Shown: positions 25,563-34,913 of the stretch, one piece after another
Layout: every line of letters starts with the position of its first letter
How positions within the stretch are numbered: position 1 is the stretch's first letter
Assembly (NCBI RefSeq): GCF_030733425.1
Contig: NZ_JASHIZ010000017.1
Coordinates: forward strand, 1-64,000
Length of the DNA stretch: 64,000 bases
Reading direction: 5' to 3'
From: Roseovarius sp. MMSF_3350
GTDB lineage: Bacteria > Pseudomonadota > Alphaproteobacteria > Rhodobacterales > Rhodobacteraceae
Made by a program: the position numbers and the translations under genes
The notes under the pieces: generated by a model
What the model was told of the DNA's origin: nothing
Database searches by the model: none
What the model saw: only the letters and a program-made list of their open reading frames with translations

Positions 25563-27575
25563 TCAGTTGTGATTGCGCGGAATCCGAACATTCCAATCAA
25601 GGTCGCGGATGCATTCACCGTTCAGGAACGCCTCCAGCCGCGCCGTCACGAGGTAATCCGTGGCGGTACAGGTCATGCGCGTCCGGGTGACCGTCTTCAC
25701 GCTCCAGTCGTCGCGCCGCATCTCGTGGGTCCAGCTTGTCTCGCCTTCGGCCGAGAGCGGATCGACGGGCAGGATCGAATATCGCTCCTGCCCTCTTGCG
25801 CCGTGAAAGAAATCCTGCCGGATGATCGTCGCGGCGCCTTCGTCGTCCGTCACCTCGATGCCCAGACGCCCGGTGTCGACATCCTCGAAAAGCTGCCAGG
25901 TCGCGCCCGGCGCCCGCGCCACGTCCAGTTCCAGCGGCTCCGCCGCCCGCGCCGGACCAAAGGCCGCCTCGACCGCCTCCGGCACCGCATCGCACAACGG
26001 AAGCTCAAGCCAGCTCTCTGGCGTCACTACGCTCAGCGTTACGGGCTCGGGCGCAGGCCAGACGATGGGGAAATAGCTGGTCGACAGCCCCAGCCGGATG
26101 CGGTGCCCCGCGCGAAAGGTCTGCGCCACGTGCTTCAGCGGTACCGTGACGGTATAGGACTGCCCCGGCACCAGCGTCTCGGGATGTTCATGACTGCCGC
26201 GATGCGTCAGGTTCAGCAGGCCATAGCTCACCCGCGTCGCCGCACCGCACGGCGCCACGTCCATCAACCGTGCCGCCACCTGCGCGACGGGCCGGTCGAC
26301 CTTGAAGGTCAGCACCAGGTTCGCATCGCCCACCATGTGACGGTCCGCGTCCAGCGGCGCGGTCTCGAAGGTCAGGCTTCCGGCATCCTCTCGCCGCTGG
26401 TCCCCGGGCTGGTCGCCTGGATGCCCGTAAGAGCACCACTTTCCCCCATGCCGACCGACCCAAAGCGGCGAGCATACATCCAGGATACCGTCCTTGCCGC
26501 CTTTTCCAAGTCCACCCTCCGCGTCCAGCGCAAACGCCTCCCGCGTGATTTCGGGCGAGGGCCAGGCTGGCAGGTCGATCCACGCACCCTCCCGGCTGTC
26601 GTAATGCGTCTGCGGCCTGGCGTGATCCTGCAGAAACACGCGCAACGGCGGCTCGTCGGCGATCCCTGTGTCGCGGCCCTTCATCCACTGGTCCCACCAG
26701 CGCACTTCCTCGCTCAGCCAATCGATGGCCGGCCCCGGCTCGCCCAGATGCGGATAGCGGTGCGCCCACGGCCCCACCAGCCCCTTGACCGGGCCTTTCA
26801 GGTTCTCCACCAGCCGGAACACCGCCCGGCAATACCCATCGGCCCAGCCGCTGACGGCATAGACCGGCACCTCGATGTCCGAGAAATCCTCGCAGACTGA
26901 TCCATGCTTCCAGAAATCGTCCCGGGTCTGGTGCTGCATCCAGTTCTCCAGCCACAGGCCCGATCCGTCCAGACGCTCTTCCCACATCGCGCGCCAGCGG
27001 TCTCCCACATGCGCGGGGTCGGGAGGCAGCGTGTTGATCCCGAACATCACCGACGCCCAGGAAAGGTGATCGCCCAGCACCGTGCCACCCATGTAATGGA
27101 TGTCATCGGCATAGCGGTCGTCGGTCGAGCAGATCGTCACCACCGCCTTTAGCGCCGGCGGGCGCAAAGCGGCAAGCTGTAGCCCGTTGAAACCACCCCA
27201 CGAAATACCGACGATGCCCACGCCGCCGTCGCACCAGCCCTGCGCGGCGATCCACGCGATCACGTCACAGCCGTCCTGCAGCTCGGTCTCGGTGTACTCG
27301 TCCGTCATCAGGCCTTCGGATTCGCCGGTCCCCCGCAGGTCGACCCGAACATAGGCATAGCCCTGTGCGGCCATCCAGGGCGCACGGGCATGGTCGCGCT
27401 CCAGCGTCTTGTCGTTCTTGCGATAGGGGATGTATTCCAGGATCGCCGGTACCGGCCGCGCCTCGGCACCTTCCGGCATCCAGACCCGCGCGGCCAGCCG
27501 CGTTCCGTCCGGCAGGGGGATTTGCAGGTGCTCGATCTCGCGGATGGTCTGCGGCAGCGGGTGGTCGATTTTCAT
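25563..27575 (-). CDS. CocE/NonD family hydrolase
   Basis: 670 residues from ATG 27575. An N-terminal alpha/beta hydrolase (the S15/CocE type): the elbow GISWGG with S125, an aspartate in SGWADGY and a histidine in GPWAHRY complete the triad. The C-terminal third is the beta-rich X-Pro dipeptidyl-peptidase/CocE C-terminal domain. Family members hydrolyse N-acyl, beta-lactam, ester or peptide bonds. No signal peptide, hence cytoplasmic. It follows the cyanophycin genes on the same strand after 183 bases. The ribosome site is weak, and GTG/ATG starts up to 27662 are possible. A role in cleaving a cyanophycin-derived amide is only a hypothesis. Confidence 0.82.
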   Translation of the reverse strand: MKIDHPLPQTIREIEHLQIPLPDGTRLAARVWMPEGAEARPVPAILEYIPYRKNDKTLERDHARAPWMAAQGYAYVRVDLRGTGESEGLMTDEYTETELQDGCDVIAWIAAQGWCDGGVGIVGISWGGFNGLQLAALRPPALKAVVTICSTDDRYADDIHYMGGTVLGDHLSWASVMFGINTLPPDPAHVGDRWRAMWEERLDGSGLWLENWMQHQTRDDFWKHGSVCEDFSDIEVPVYAVSGWADGYCRAVFRLVENLKGPVKGLVGPWAHRYPHLGEPGPAIDWLSEEVRWWDQWMKGRDTGIADEPPLRVFLQDHARPQTHYDSREGAWIDLPAWPSPEITREAFALDAEGGLGKGGKDGILDVCSPLWVGRHGGKWCSYGHPGDQPGDQRREDAGSLTFETAPLDADRHMVGDANLVLTFKVDRPVAQVAARLMDVAPCGAATRVSYGLLNLTHRGSHEHPETLVPGQSYTVTVPLKHVAQTFRAGHRIRLGLSTSYFPIVWPAPEPVTLSVVTPESWLELPLCDAVPEAVEAAFGPARAAEPLELDVARAPGATWQLFEDVDTGRLGIEVTDDEGAATIIRQDFFHGARGQERYSILPVDPLSAEGETSWTHEMRRDDWSVKTVTRTRMTCTATDYLVTARLEAFLNGECIRDLDWNVRIPRNHN

Positions 27576-27758
27576 GAAAACGGCTCGGGTATCAGGGGCA
27601 TGGGCATTCGGGCGTCCGGGTATCGCCCACGCCACCGGATGTCCAGCCGATGCCACGTGCACTTTCCATCCCGGGCCTGGACCCGGGATCTCGACGTTAC
27701 GGAACTCCCGGAACCATCGCGCCGACGCGCCAGGCCAGATATCCCGCGCGCCGCCGCC

Positions 27759-29057
27759 CTACTCCACGATATCCGTGAATTCGTAGTTCAGCTTCTTCAT
27801 CACCTGCTCGTAATTCCAAAGCAGCTTCGACTGTTTCTGCGCGCCCATCCAGACCGACGCCACCGCATAACTGTAGGCGTCCTGCTCCGGCAGCTCCGAC
27901 AGCTTCGAGCCCTTGCTGACATAAGAGGTGATCCGCGTCCCCTCGACCTGCTCGGCGGCGACCTCGACCTCGGCACGCGAGGGGGCGCGCGCGACGGTCG
28001 CGTCGTTGAAGAACACCCGGTAGAAGAACTCCGCCGCCACGGTTTCAGGCCCTTCGCCCTTGGGCATGTCCGGCTTGCGGCCCAGGCCGAGGTCCACCGT
28101 CACCTGCTGGTGACTGACCCCGTCGACCATCTCGAACAGGTCGCAATGCGATTGCGCGATGCGCGTGTTGATCTCCAGCAGCCATATCTGGTTCTGCACC
28201 TCGTCCCAGTAATACTCGATGTTGAACCCGGCATTGTCATAGCCGATATGCTTCATCACCGTCTTGGTGATCTCGGCCATCTGCTCCTGGATGCGCGGCG
28301 GCAGGGTGGACGGGTAGAGATAGTAGAAAAAGCTCAGCACCTGCGGATAGCGGATCGAGTCTACCACGCCGTAGGGCACCACCTCGCCTTCGTGCACATA
28401 TCCCTCGACGGTACATTGCCGGCCGCCAATGACGCGCTCGGCCATGCAGTAATGGCCTTCAACGGCCTTCACGTCCTCGGGCAGGTTCGCCTTGTTCAGG
28501 ATATAGTTGAACGGCTCGGAAATTTCGTTGATCTCGGCGCGGAAGGCTTCGGTGGCATAGGCGAAATCCTCCGGGCTGTCGATGCGGAACCCCAGCCGAG
28601 AGCCCGACGACTTGATCGGCTTCACGAAAAACGGAAACCGCAGGCCGGCTTCGCCGATCTTCGACAGTGCTTCGTCGTCGAACGGATCGAAGGCGGTGAA
28701 GTTCGGCACGTGATCTGGGATGACCTCGGCCATCACCTTGCGCGACCAGTATTTGTGCTCGCATTTCAGCAGCGATTCCAGCGACGCGTTCCGCACACCG
28801 TATTTCTCGCACAAAAGCGGCAGCATGGTGGATACGGGAAAATCGATATAGCCCACGATCGCGTCGATCGATCCGGCGAAGGCGTCCAGCGTCTCCTCGG
28901 CCCGGCGCAGCATATCGGGAATGTCGAAAATTTGCGTGTCCGAGACCTCGGCAGAGGTCAGAAGCGGGTGAAAAGACACGTCCTCGACGCCTCGAAGGCG
29001 CTTCAGTCGCGCCGCGTTCAATTCGTTCATTCCGACGACGAAAACGTTTTTTGTCAT
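27759..29057 (-). CDS. ATP-grasp ligase of unknown substrate
   Basis: 432 residues. A pre-ATP-grasp domain (about 1-110), then FPFFVKPIKSSGSRLGF (nucleotide-binding lysine block), an AERVIGGRQCTVEGYVH strand pair, and the metal-binding block WLLEINTRIAQ with the Glu and Asn of the family. ATP-grasp enzymes join a carboxylate to an amine via an acyl-phosphate, for example amino-acid ligases. It lies 65 bases after cyanophycin synthetase on the same strand. Known cyanophycin pathways need only CphA, CphB/CphE and isoaspartyl peptidase, so this enzyme is an extra. It may use Asp, Arg or beta-Asp-Arg. Confidence 0.85.
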   Translation of the reverse strand: MTKNVFVVGMNELNAARLKRLRGVEDVSFHPLLTSAEVSDTQIFDIPDMLRRAEETLDAFAGSIDAIVGYIDFPVSTMLPLLCEKYGVRNASLESLLKCEHKYWSRKVMAEVIPDHVPNFTAFDPFDDEALSKIGEAGLRFPFFVKPIKSSGSRLGFRIDSPEDFAYATEAFRAEINEISEPFNYILNKANLPEDVKAVEGHYCMAERVIGGRQCTVEGYVHEGEVVPYGVVDSIRYPQVLSFFYYLYPSTLPPRIQEQMAEITKTVMKHIGYDNAGFNIEYYWDEVQNQIWLLEINTRIAQSHCDLFEMVDGVSHQQVTVDLGLGRKPDMPKGEGPETVAAEFFYRVFFNDATVARAPSRAEVEVAAEQVEGTRITSYVSKGSKLSELPEQDAYSYAVASVWMGAQKQSKLLWNYEQVMKKLNYEFTDIVE

Positions 29058-29122
29058 ATCACTCCCTCAGCGCTCAACGCCAATTCGGCGGCGTTGTTCC
29101 CCGTCAATTGCGCGCACGCGGC

Positions 29123-31765
29123 TCAGGTCTGACCAAGGTCCGATTGCGCCCCATAGCTGCGGCCCTTCAGACGCTCTGTCGCACCTTCGATGTCGTCGAC
29201 CAGCAGCAACAGGAAGTCGCCCGGCTTCGCCTCGCCAATGGCCCGGTCGATCGCCGCCTGCTCATCCATGATGATCTCGACAGTCCCGGCCGAGCCCGCG
29301 TCTTTCGCGCCCTTCTCGATCAGCCCGGCGGTCTCGCCTTCGCTGCGGCCACGCGCGTCGGTCTCGTAAACGTAGACGGCATCGCACATCTTCGCCAGTT
29401 GCGCGCCCAGCGCCGAAAGGTCCTCGTCCCGGCGGTTGCCCGGTGCCGTGGCAACAGCAATCTTGCGCTGCTGCCCAAGGCCGTTGACCAGCGGTTCCAA
29501 CGCCTCCAGCGCGGGCACGTTGTGGCCATAGTCGATCAGGCATTTCACGCCGTCGGCCTCGAAATAGTTGGTCCGCCCGGGCATCTGCGCCGGCGTCGGG
29601 TGGAAGCTCAGCAGCCCCGCGCGGATATCGTCGATCTCCAGCCCGTGCGCCAGCGCGGCGGCGGTGGCCGCCATGGCATTCTGCACGTTGAACGGCGCGT
29701 GCCCCTCGAACGAAATCGGCACATCGTTGACCGCCGCCACCTCGACCTCGACCTGCCCACGCAACAGCACGATCCGACCCTGGCGCACGGTGATGACCAT
29801 CTTGTGGTCGGCAAGATGTTCCTTCAGGTCCGGGTTGTCGGGGTTCATCGTGAAATAGATGATCTCGCCCCGCGCCCAGTAGGTGCCCTGGTCCATCACC
29901 AGCGGATCGTCGGCATTCAGCACGCAGAACCCGCCGATCTTCTTCACCGCGTCGACCACAACGGTCTTGCACCGCGCGAGTTCTTCCAGCGTGTGAATAT
30001 CCCGCTCGCCCAAATGGTCCGACGCAATGTTCAGCAGAACACCCACATCGCATTCGTCAAAGCCGAGGCCCCGGCGCATGATCCCGCCGCGGGCCACCTC
30101 CAGCACCGCATGTTCGACCGTGGGCTCACGCAGTACCGCATGAGCGGCGGCAGGCCCGGAATAGTCGCCCTTGAGGATCACGTGATTGTCGATCTCGATC
30201 GTCCCGGTACAGCCCATGCCCACCGAATTGCCCGCCTGCCGCAGGATATGGGTGATCAGGCGCGTCGTGGTGGTCTTGCCGTTGGTGCCGGTGATCGCCG
30301 TGATCGGGATACGCCCGTCATCCGTGGGATCGGGGAACAGCATGTTGACTACCGCTTCGCCGACCGCCCTCGGTTTGCCATGCGTCGGCGCCATGTGCAT
30401 CCGGAAACCGGGCCCGGCGTTTACCTCGACCACGCCCGCCGATTGCTGGTCCAGCGGCTTGGTCAGGGTCTCGGCCAGCATGTCGATCCCGATGATATCA
30501 AGGCCCACCAGCCGTCCGATGCGTTCCATCGAGAACTTGATCTCGGGGTGCACCTCGTCGGTCAGGTCCGTCGCCGTGCCGCCGGTCGAGATGTTGGCGG
30601 TGGATTTCAGATAGATGATCTCGCCCTTCTCCGGCACCGAGTCCAGCGTCAGCTCCGCCTGCTCCAGCAGGCGCAATGTCTGCTCGTCCACGTGGATCTG
30701 GGTCAGCAGGTTCTCGTGGCCCACGCCCCGGCGCGGGTCCTTGTTTTCCTCGTCGATCAGTTGCTGGATCGTCGAGGTCCCGTCACCCTCTACATGCGCC
30801 GGGCGCCGCCGGGCGGCGGCGACCAGCTTGCCGTCGATCACCAGGATGCGGTGGTCCTCGCCCTTGATGTAGCTTTCCACGATAACGGCGTTGTAATCGT
30901 CCCGGCAGCGCGCCAGCGCGGCCTCGTAGCCCGATTTCAACTCTTCCTCATTGGTGATGTCGGTGGTCACGCCGCGCCCGTGATTGCCCGACAGGGGCTT
31001 TGTCACGACCGGCCAGCCGATCCACTCCGCGGCGTCTCTCACCTCTTCCCAGCTATAGCCGATATAGCCTTTCGGCACGGCCACGCCGGCGTCGGCCAGC
31101 ACCTGCTTGGTCCATTCCTTGTCGTCGGCGATCGAGTGACCGATGATCCCCGATGCGTCCGTCACCGTCGCCTGGAACTTTCGCTGCTTCACGCCGTGGC
31201 CCAACTGCGTATAGCTGGTGCCCTCGGTCAGGTTGTACCACGGAATGTTCCGCGCCTTCGCGGCGTTCACGATCGACCCGGTCGACGGGCCCAACGCGTT
31301 GGCGTCCCGCACTTCCTTCAGCCGGTCGATCACCGGCTCCAGGTCCACGTCCTTGCCATCGTAAAGCGCCTGGACGATCTCGACCGCCTCTTCGCCGCAG
31401 GCCAGCCCCGTGGCCTCGTCGCGATAGCGATAGACGACGTGGTAGACACCCTTGTCATAGCTGTCGACGGTCTTGCCGTAGCCCACCGAGAACCCGATCA
31501 TGTTCTGCAACTCGATCGCCACGTGCTCGACCATGTGGCCGGCCCATGTGCCGGCCTCGACACGTTGCAAGAACCCGCCGGGCACGCCCACCGAGCAGCG
31601 GTGTTCCTGTATGGTCGGGATCAGCCTTGCAAGGTTCTGGGCAATGCCGTCGACCTTGTCGCTCGGCCGGTCTTCCAGTTCCTCGATGTCCAGCCGCATG
31701 TAGATCGCTTGGTAGCGGCTGTAATAGTTGGGTCCGCGCAGCGCACGGTGTTCAAGTATACGCAT
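29123..31765 (-). CDS. cphA: cyanophycin synthetase
   Basis: 880 residues, the length of CphA1 enzymes. An N-terminal domain (1-160) with the conserved EHVAIELQ region, then an ATP-grasp domain (about 220-475) with TKPLSGNHGRGVT and SGG-type STGGTATD loops, then a Mur-ligase-like domain starting with the P-loop ITGTNGKTTTTRL at about 491. It builds multi-L-arginyl-poly-L-aspartate from Asp and Arg, adding first Asp to the backbone, then Arg to its side chain. All three domains look intact. It overlaps the cyanophycinase gene by 14 bases; GGAG precedes the start. Confidence 0.92.
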   Translation of the reverse strand: MRILEHRALRGPNYYSRYQAIYMRLDIEELEDRPSDKVDGIAQNLARLIPTIQEHRCSVGVPGGFLQRVEAGTWAGHMVEHVAIELQNMIGFSVGYGKTVDSYDKGVYHVVYRYRDEATGLACGEEAVEIVQALYDGKDVDLEPVIDRLKEVRDANALGPSTGSIVNAAKARNIPWYNLTEGTSYTQLGHGVKQRKFQATVTDASGIIGHSIADDKEWTKQVLADAGVAVPKGYIGYSWEEVRDAAEWIGWPVVTKPLSGNHGRGVTTDITNEEELKSGYEAALARCRDDYNAVIVESYIKGEDHRILVIDGKLVAAARRRPAHVEGDGTSTIQQLIDEENKDPRRGVGHENLLTQIHVDEQTLRLLEQAELTLDSVPEKGEIIYLKSTANISTGGTATDLTDEVHPEIKFSMERIGRLVGLDIIGIDMLAETLTKPLDQQSAGVVEVNAGPGFRMHMAPTHGKPRAVGEAVVNMLFPDPTDDGRIPITAITGTNGKTTTTRLITHILRQAGNSVGMGCTGTIEIDNHVILKGDYSGPAAAHAVLREPTVEHAVLEVARGGIMRRGLGFDECDVGVLLNIASDHLGERDIHTLEELARCKTVVVDAVKKIGGFCVLNADDPLVMDQGTYWARGEIIYFTMNPDNPDLKEHLADHKMVITVRQGRIVLLRGQVEVEVAAVNDVPISFEGHAPFNVQNAMAATAAALAHGLEIDDIRAGLLSFHPTPAQMPGRTNYFEADGVKCLIDYGHNVPALEALEPLVNGLGQQRKIAVATAPGNRRDEDLSALGAQLAKMCDAVYVYETDARGRSEGETAGLIEKGAKDAGSAGTVEIIMDEQAAIDRAIGEAKPGDFLLLLVDDIEGATERLKGRSYGAQSDLGQT

Positions 31766-32612
31766 CCTTCAGCTCCAGGCTCTCGGCCCCAAGCTGTTTG
31801 GCACTCAGGACCCGCCGGTCCGCCAGGTTGTATCCATCACCCTCGACCAGCGCATGCATCACGACATTGTGGACGCTCACCGCCTCACCGTCTGACAAGT
31901 CGAATACATTGCAACTGGATATCCTCGAACTGTCAACGAGGATTACATGACCGGGTCCAAAGGCCTTGATTACACCGTTCTCGAACAATACGGCGGCGTC
32001 CTCGCCCAGCCCGATGCCCAGATATTCGGGGTTGGTCGCCCCCACTTCCATCAGCCGCGAGAACCGCCCGCGCTCCAGGAAATGGGTGTCGATGATGACC
32101 CCTTCGATCAGGCCGAACCCGGCGCTCATCTTGACCGCGCCCTTGCGCAGGCTGTCGATCGCGCTGCCGCCATAGACCATCGTGGAGGACTGGCAGGCCG
32201 CCCCCGCGCTGGTGCCCGCGATAACCGCGCCCTCGTGATAAATGGAACGAATCGCCTCCAGCGCCTTCGATGCGCCGAAGATGCTGGTCAGGCGCATCTG
32301 GTCGCCGCCGGAGATGAACAGAACGTCGCTCTTGCGGATCATCTCGACCATCTTGGAGTCGCCGGCGTCGGACCGCTCGCGGATGCGAATATCCAGCACC
32401 TCGGACGCGCCCAGCGCGTCGAAGGCCTCTTTGTAGGCGGGGAAGACCTCGTCGGGGATGCTGCTGGCCGTGGTGATCACGCCGACCACCGGTGCTTCCC
32501 TGTTCGAAAGTTTCAACACGCGCCCCAAAATCGCCGCCTTGGCGGACTTATCCTCGGCGCCGCCAATCGCGACGAGTTTACCCCGGGGGCTGGGCTTCAC
32601 CGACATGTCCAT
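31752..32612 (-). CDS. cphB: cyanophycinase
   Basis: 286 residues, peptidase family S51. The nucleophile lies in AGTSAGAA (S135), FISGGDQMRL is the preceding conserved loop, and IDTHFLERGRFSRL carries the catalytic His. Cleaves cyanophycin into beta-Asp-Arg dipeptides. There is no signal peptide, so this is the intracellular CphB type rather than the secreted CphE. GGAG stands before ATG 32612. First gene of the minus-strand cphB-cphA-ligase operon, divergent from the isoaspartyl peptidase gene. Confidence 0.93.
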   Translation of the reverse strand: MDMSVKPSPRGKLVAIGGAEDKSAKAAILGRVLKLSNREAPVVGVITTASSIPDEVFPAYKEAFDALGASEVLDIRIRERSDAGDSKMVEMIRKSDVLFISGGDQMRLTSIFGASKALEAIRSIYHEGAVIAGTSAGAACQSSTMVYGGSAIDSLRKGAVKMSAGFGLIEGVIIDTHFLERGRFSRLMEVGATNPEYLGIGLGEDAAVLFENGVIKAFGPGHVILVDSSRISSCNVFDLSDGEAVSVHNVVMHALVEGDGYNLADRRVLSAKQLGAESLELKDAYT

Positions 32613-32801
32613 CGAATTGCTCCGTTCATCACTGGACTACTATCTATATGTAGTAGACATTACCATCCCGTTCACAAGAATGTCACGTAAACCACGGCCC
32701 GCAACAGCAAAAGCGGTCGCAACGTCACGAATCCCGCGCTATGTGGGATTCTTGGCAACCAGAATTCGCCAAAACGGCGCAAAACAAGGCAGGAGCGAGA
32801 G
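32613..32801. promoter_or_regulatory. divergent promoter of cphBA and the isoaspartyl peptidase
   Basis: Two perfect inverted repeats lie here: CTACTA (32637-32642) / TAGTAG (32651-32656) with an 8-base spacer, 25-44 bases upstream of cphB, and GAATCCC (32729-32735) / GGGATTC (32745-32751), about 50-70 bases upstream of the peptidase gene. Either could be an operator controlling storage and breakdown together; no regulator gene is adjacent. Confidence 0.45.
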
Positions 32802-33728
32802 ATGAGCGACGGATTCGCACTGGCGATTCACGGTGGCGCCGGGGTCCTGCCCCGGTCGGAGATGAGCGAGGCACGTGAAGCGGCCTGTCACGCGGCCCTC
32901 GCGCGCGTGCTGGCGGCGGGCGACGCGGTGCTTACCGCCGACGGGACCGCTCTCGACGCGGTCACCGCCGCTGTGCGCGCGCTCGAGGACGAGCCGCTCT
33001 TCAATGCCGGGCGCGGCGCGGTCTTCACCCGGGCGGGCACGCATGAGATGGACGCCGCTCTCATGGACGGGCGCGACCGCCGCGCCGGGGCCGTCGCCGG
33101 TATTTGCGGCCCACGCAACCCCATAGAGGCGGCTCGCGCCGTGATGGAGCGCACGTCGCATGTCCTGATGGCCGGTGAAGGCGCGCTCGCTATTGCGCGC
33201 GACGCCGGCCTCGCGTTCGAGGAGACAGGCTATTTCTTCACGCAAGAGCGTTGGGACGCGCTTCAGGAAACCTTGCGCATGGAAGCCGACGGCACGCTCG
33301 ACGACGACCCCTCGCGCCGTCACGGCACCGTCGGGGCCGTGGCCCGCGACCGCGCCGGCAACCTCGCCGCCGCCACCTCCACAGGCGGCATGACCGCCAA
33401 AAGCGCCGGGCGCATAGGGGACAGCCCCCTGATCGGTGCCGGCACTTTCGCCGCCAATGACAGCTGCGCCGTCTCGGCCACCGGCGATGGCGAGGCGTTC
33501 ATCCGTCTCTCCGTCGCGCACGAGATCGACGCCCGTATCCGGCTGGCAGCTCAGAACGTGACCGACGCGGCCGCGCGGGTGGTGATGCGGGATCTGGTGG
33601 CCATCGGCGGCTCAGGCGGCCTCATCGCCATCGGCGCGGACGGCACCGTCACCATGCCCTTCAACTGCGAAGGCATGTATCGCGGCCAGAGCATCGAGGG
33701 ACAGGCACCGCAAACTTTCATCTACTGA
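32802..33728 (+). CDS. iaaA: isoaspartyl peptidase / L-asparaginase (plant type)
   Basis: 308 residues, Ntn-hydrolase fold. It begins LAIHGGAGVL and has the autocleavage site RHGTVGAVA with the catalytic Thr at 176, then a STGGMTAKSAGRIGDSPLIGAGT block for substrate binding. After self-cleavage it hydrolyses beta-aspartyl dipeptides; beside cphB and cphA the expected substrate is beta-Asp-Arg, releasing free Asp and Arg. AGGAGCGAG ribosome site. Convergent with the next gene. Confidence 0.92.
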   Translation: MSDGFALAIHGGAGVLPRSEMSEAREAACHAALARVLAAGDAVLTADGTALDAVTAAVRALEDEPLFNAGRGAVFTRAGTHEMDAALMDGRDRRAGAVAGICGPRNPIEAARAVMERTSHVLMAGEGALAIARDAGLAFEETGYFFTQERWDALQETLRMEADGTLDDDPSRRHGTVGAVARDRAGNLAAATSTGGMTAKSAGRIGDSPLIGAGTFAANDSCAVSATGDGEAFIRLSVAHEIDARIRLAAQNVTDAAARVVMRDLVAIGGSGGLIAIGADGTVTMPFNCEGMYRGQSIEGQAPQTFIY

Positions 33729-33761
33729 CGCCCGGCCGCCGGCCCCGGCGCCCCGGCCCGG

Positions 33762-34913
33762 TCAGGATGCCCTGCGGCTCTCGATCTCCTCGTTCAGGCG
33801 GTCGAGTTCGCGGTCGTCCTCGGGCAGACCTTCCCGCGACAGCAGCACCGCCACTTTCCGCAGATCCGGCACATGGCTGCAGATCACCAGCAGCATCACC
33901 ATGATCGGCACCGAAAGGAACATGCCCGGAATGCCCCAGACCGCGCCCCAGAACGCCAGGCTGATGATGATCCCGAACGACGACAACCGCAGCGCCCGCC
34001 CCATCAGCCACGGGTCGATCACGTTGCCGTTGACGAACTGGATCACCCCGGTGATCACGAACAACCCCGCCGTCACCGACGCCTCGCCGGTCTCGACATA
34101 GCCCACCAGCGCAACCATGCCGGTTGCCACGATCGAGCCGATATTGGGTATGTAGTTCAGGATGAATGTCAGGATGCCCAGCGACAGCGCCAGTTCGATG
34201 TCAAAGAGCATCGCCACCACATAGACCATCGCCCCTGTGATCACGCTGACCAGCGTCTTGATCAGCAGGTAATAATTCACCCGGTGGATGATCGAGTTGA
34301 AGATCCGGTTCGCCCGCTCCGCCTGCGCCGGATCATCGAAGAAGTTCAACATCTTGGTGCCGAACCAGATCCGCTCGGCAAACAGGAACCCGAAGAACAG
34401 GATCACCAGCACCGTGCCCTGCATCAGGCTGCCCGCCTGCCCCGCCACGGCCCGTACATAGCCCGAGACCTCGACGCTGTTGAGCGAGTTCAGAACGGCG
34501 CGCTCCACGTCCTCGCCCATCCATGCGAACAGCGACGCCATCGCCGACGGCGCCCGCTCGGCATAGGACAACGTCGTGCCCAGAACGGTGTTCAACTGCG
34601 CCAGCAGGATCGACGACAAGAGCAGCAGCGCGGTCGAGATAAGCAGAAGCGCCACGATCGAGGCCAGCCAGCTGGGGATGCGGAACCGCCCGATTCTCTG
34701 CCGCGCGATCAGCCGGATCACGTCCGAGGTCAGCGTGAACAGGATCACCGCCACCGCCAGCGAGATCAGGATGAACCGGGCCTGTACCAACAGAAACAGA
34801 ACCACGGCGAAGGCAATGATAACCAACGCCACCGTCCGGACCTGAGAATATTTCTGCGAGTCCCCCACGTGCCCCTTCAACGCGTCGAAATCCCTTATCT
34901 TGCCTGACGTCAT
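33762..34913 (-). CDS. AI-2E family transporter (PerM-like)
   Basis: 383 residues from ATG 34913 (alternatives 34931 and 34985). Two N-terminal helices, a large soluble loop (about 85-175), then five or six helices including GILTFILNYIPNIGSIVAT, the family signature. Members export small compounds or act as Na+/H+ antiporters; the substrate here is unknown. The C-terminal tail is charged. Convergent with iaaA; no functional link is evident. Confidence 0.87.
   Translation of the reverse strand: MTSGKIRDFDALKGHVGDSQKYSQVRTVALVIIAFAVVLFLLVQARFILISLAVAVILFTLTSDVIRLIARQRIGRFRIPSWLASIVALLLISTALLLLSSILLAQLNTVLGTTLSYAERAPSAMASLFAWMGEDVERAVLNSLNSVEVSGYVRAVAGQAGSLMQGTVLVILFFGFLFAERIWFGTKMLNFFDDPAQAERANRIFNSIIHRVNYYLLIKTLVSVITGAMVYVVAMLFDIELALSLGILTFILNYIPNIGSIVATGMVALVGYVETGEASVTAGLFVITGVIQFVNGNVIDPWLMGRALRLSSFGIIISLAFWGAVWGIPGMFLSVPIMVMLLVICSHVPDLRKVAVLLSREGLPEDDRELDRLNEEIESRRAS

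Noticed and set aside
29051..31969. 972-codon open frame on the plus strand
   Set aside because: It lies opposite cphA and cphB, which have clear domains; the frame's product is Arg/His-rich with no family, typical of a high-GC shadow.
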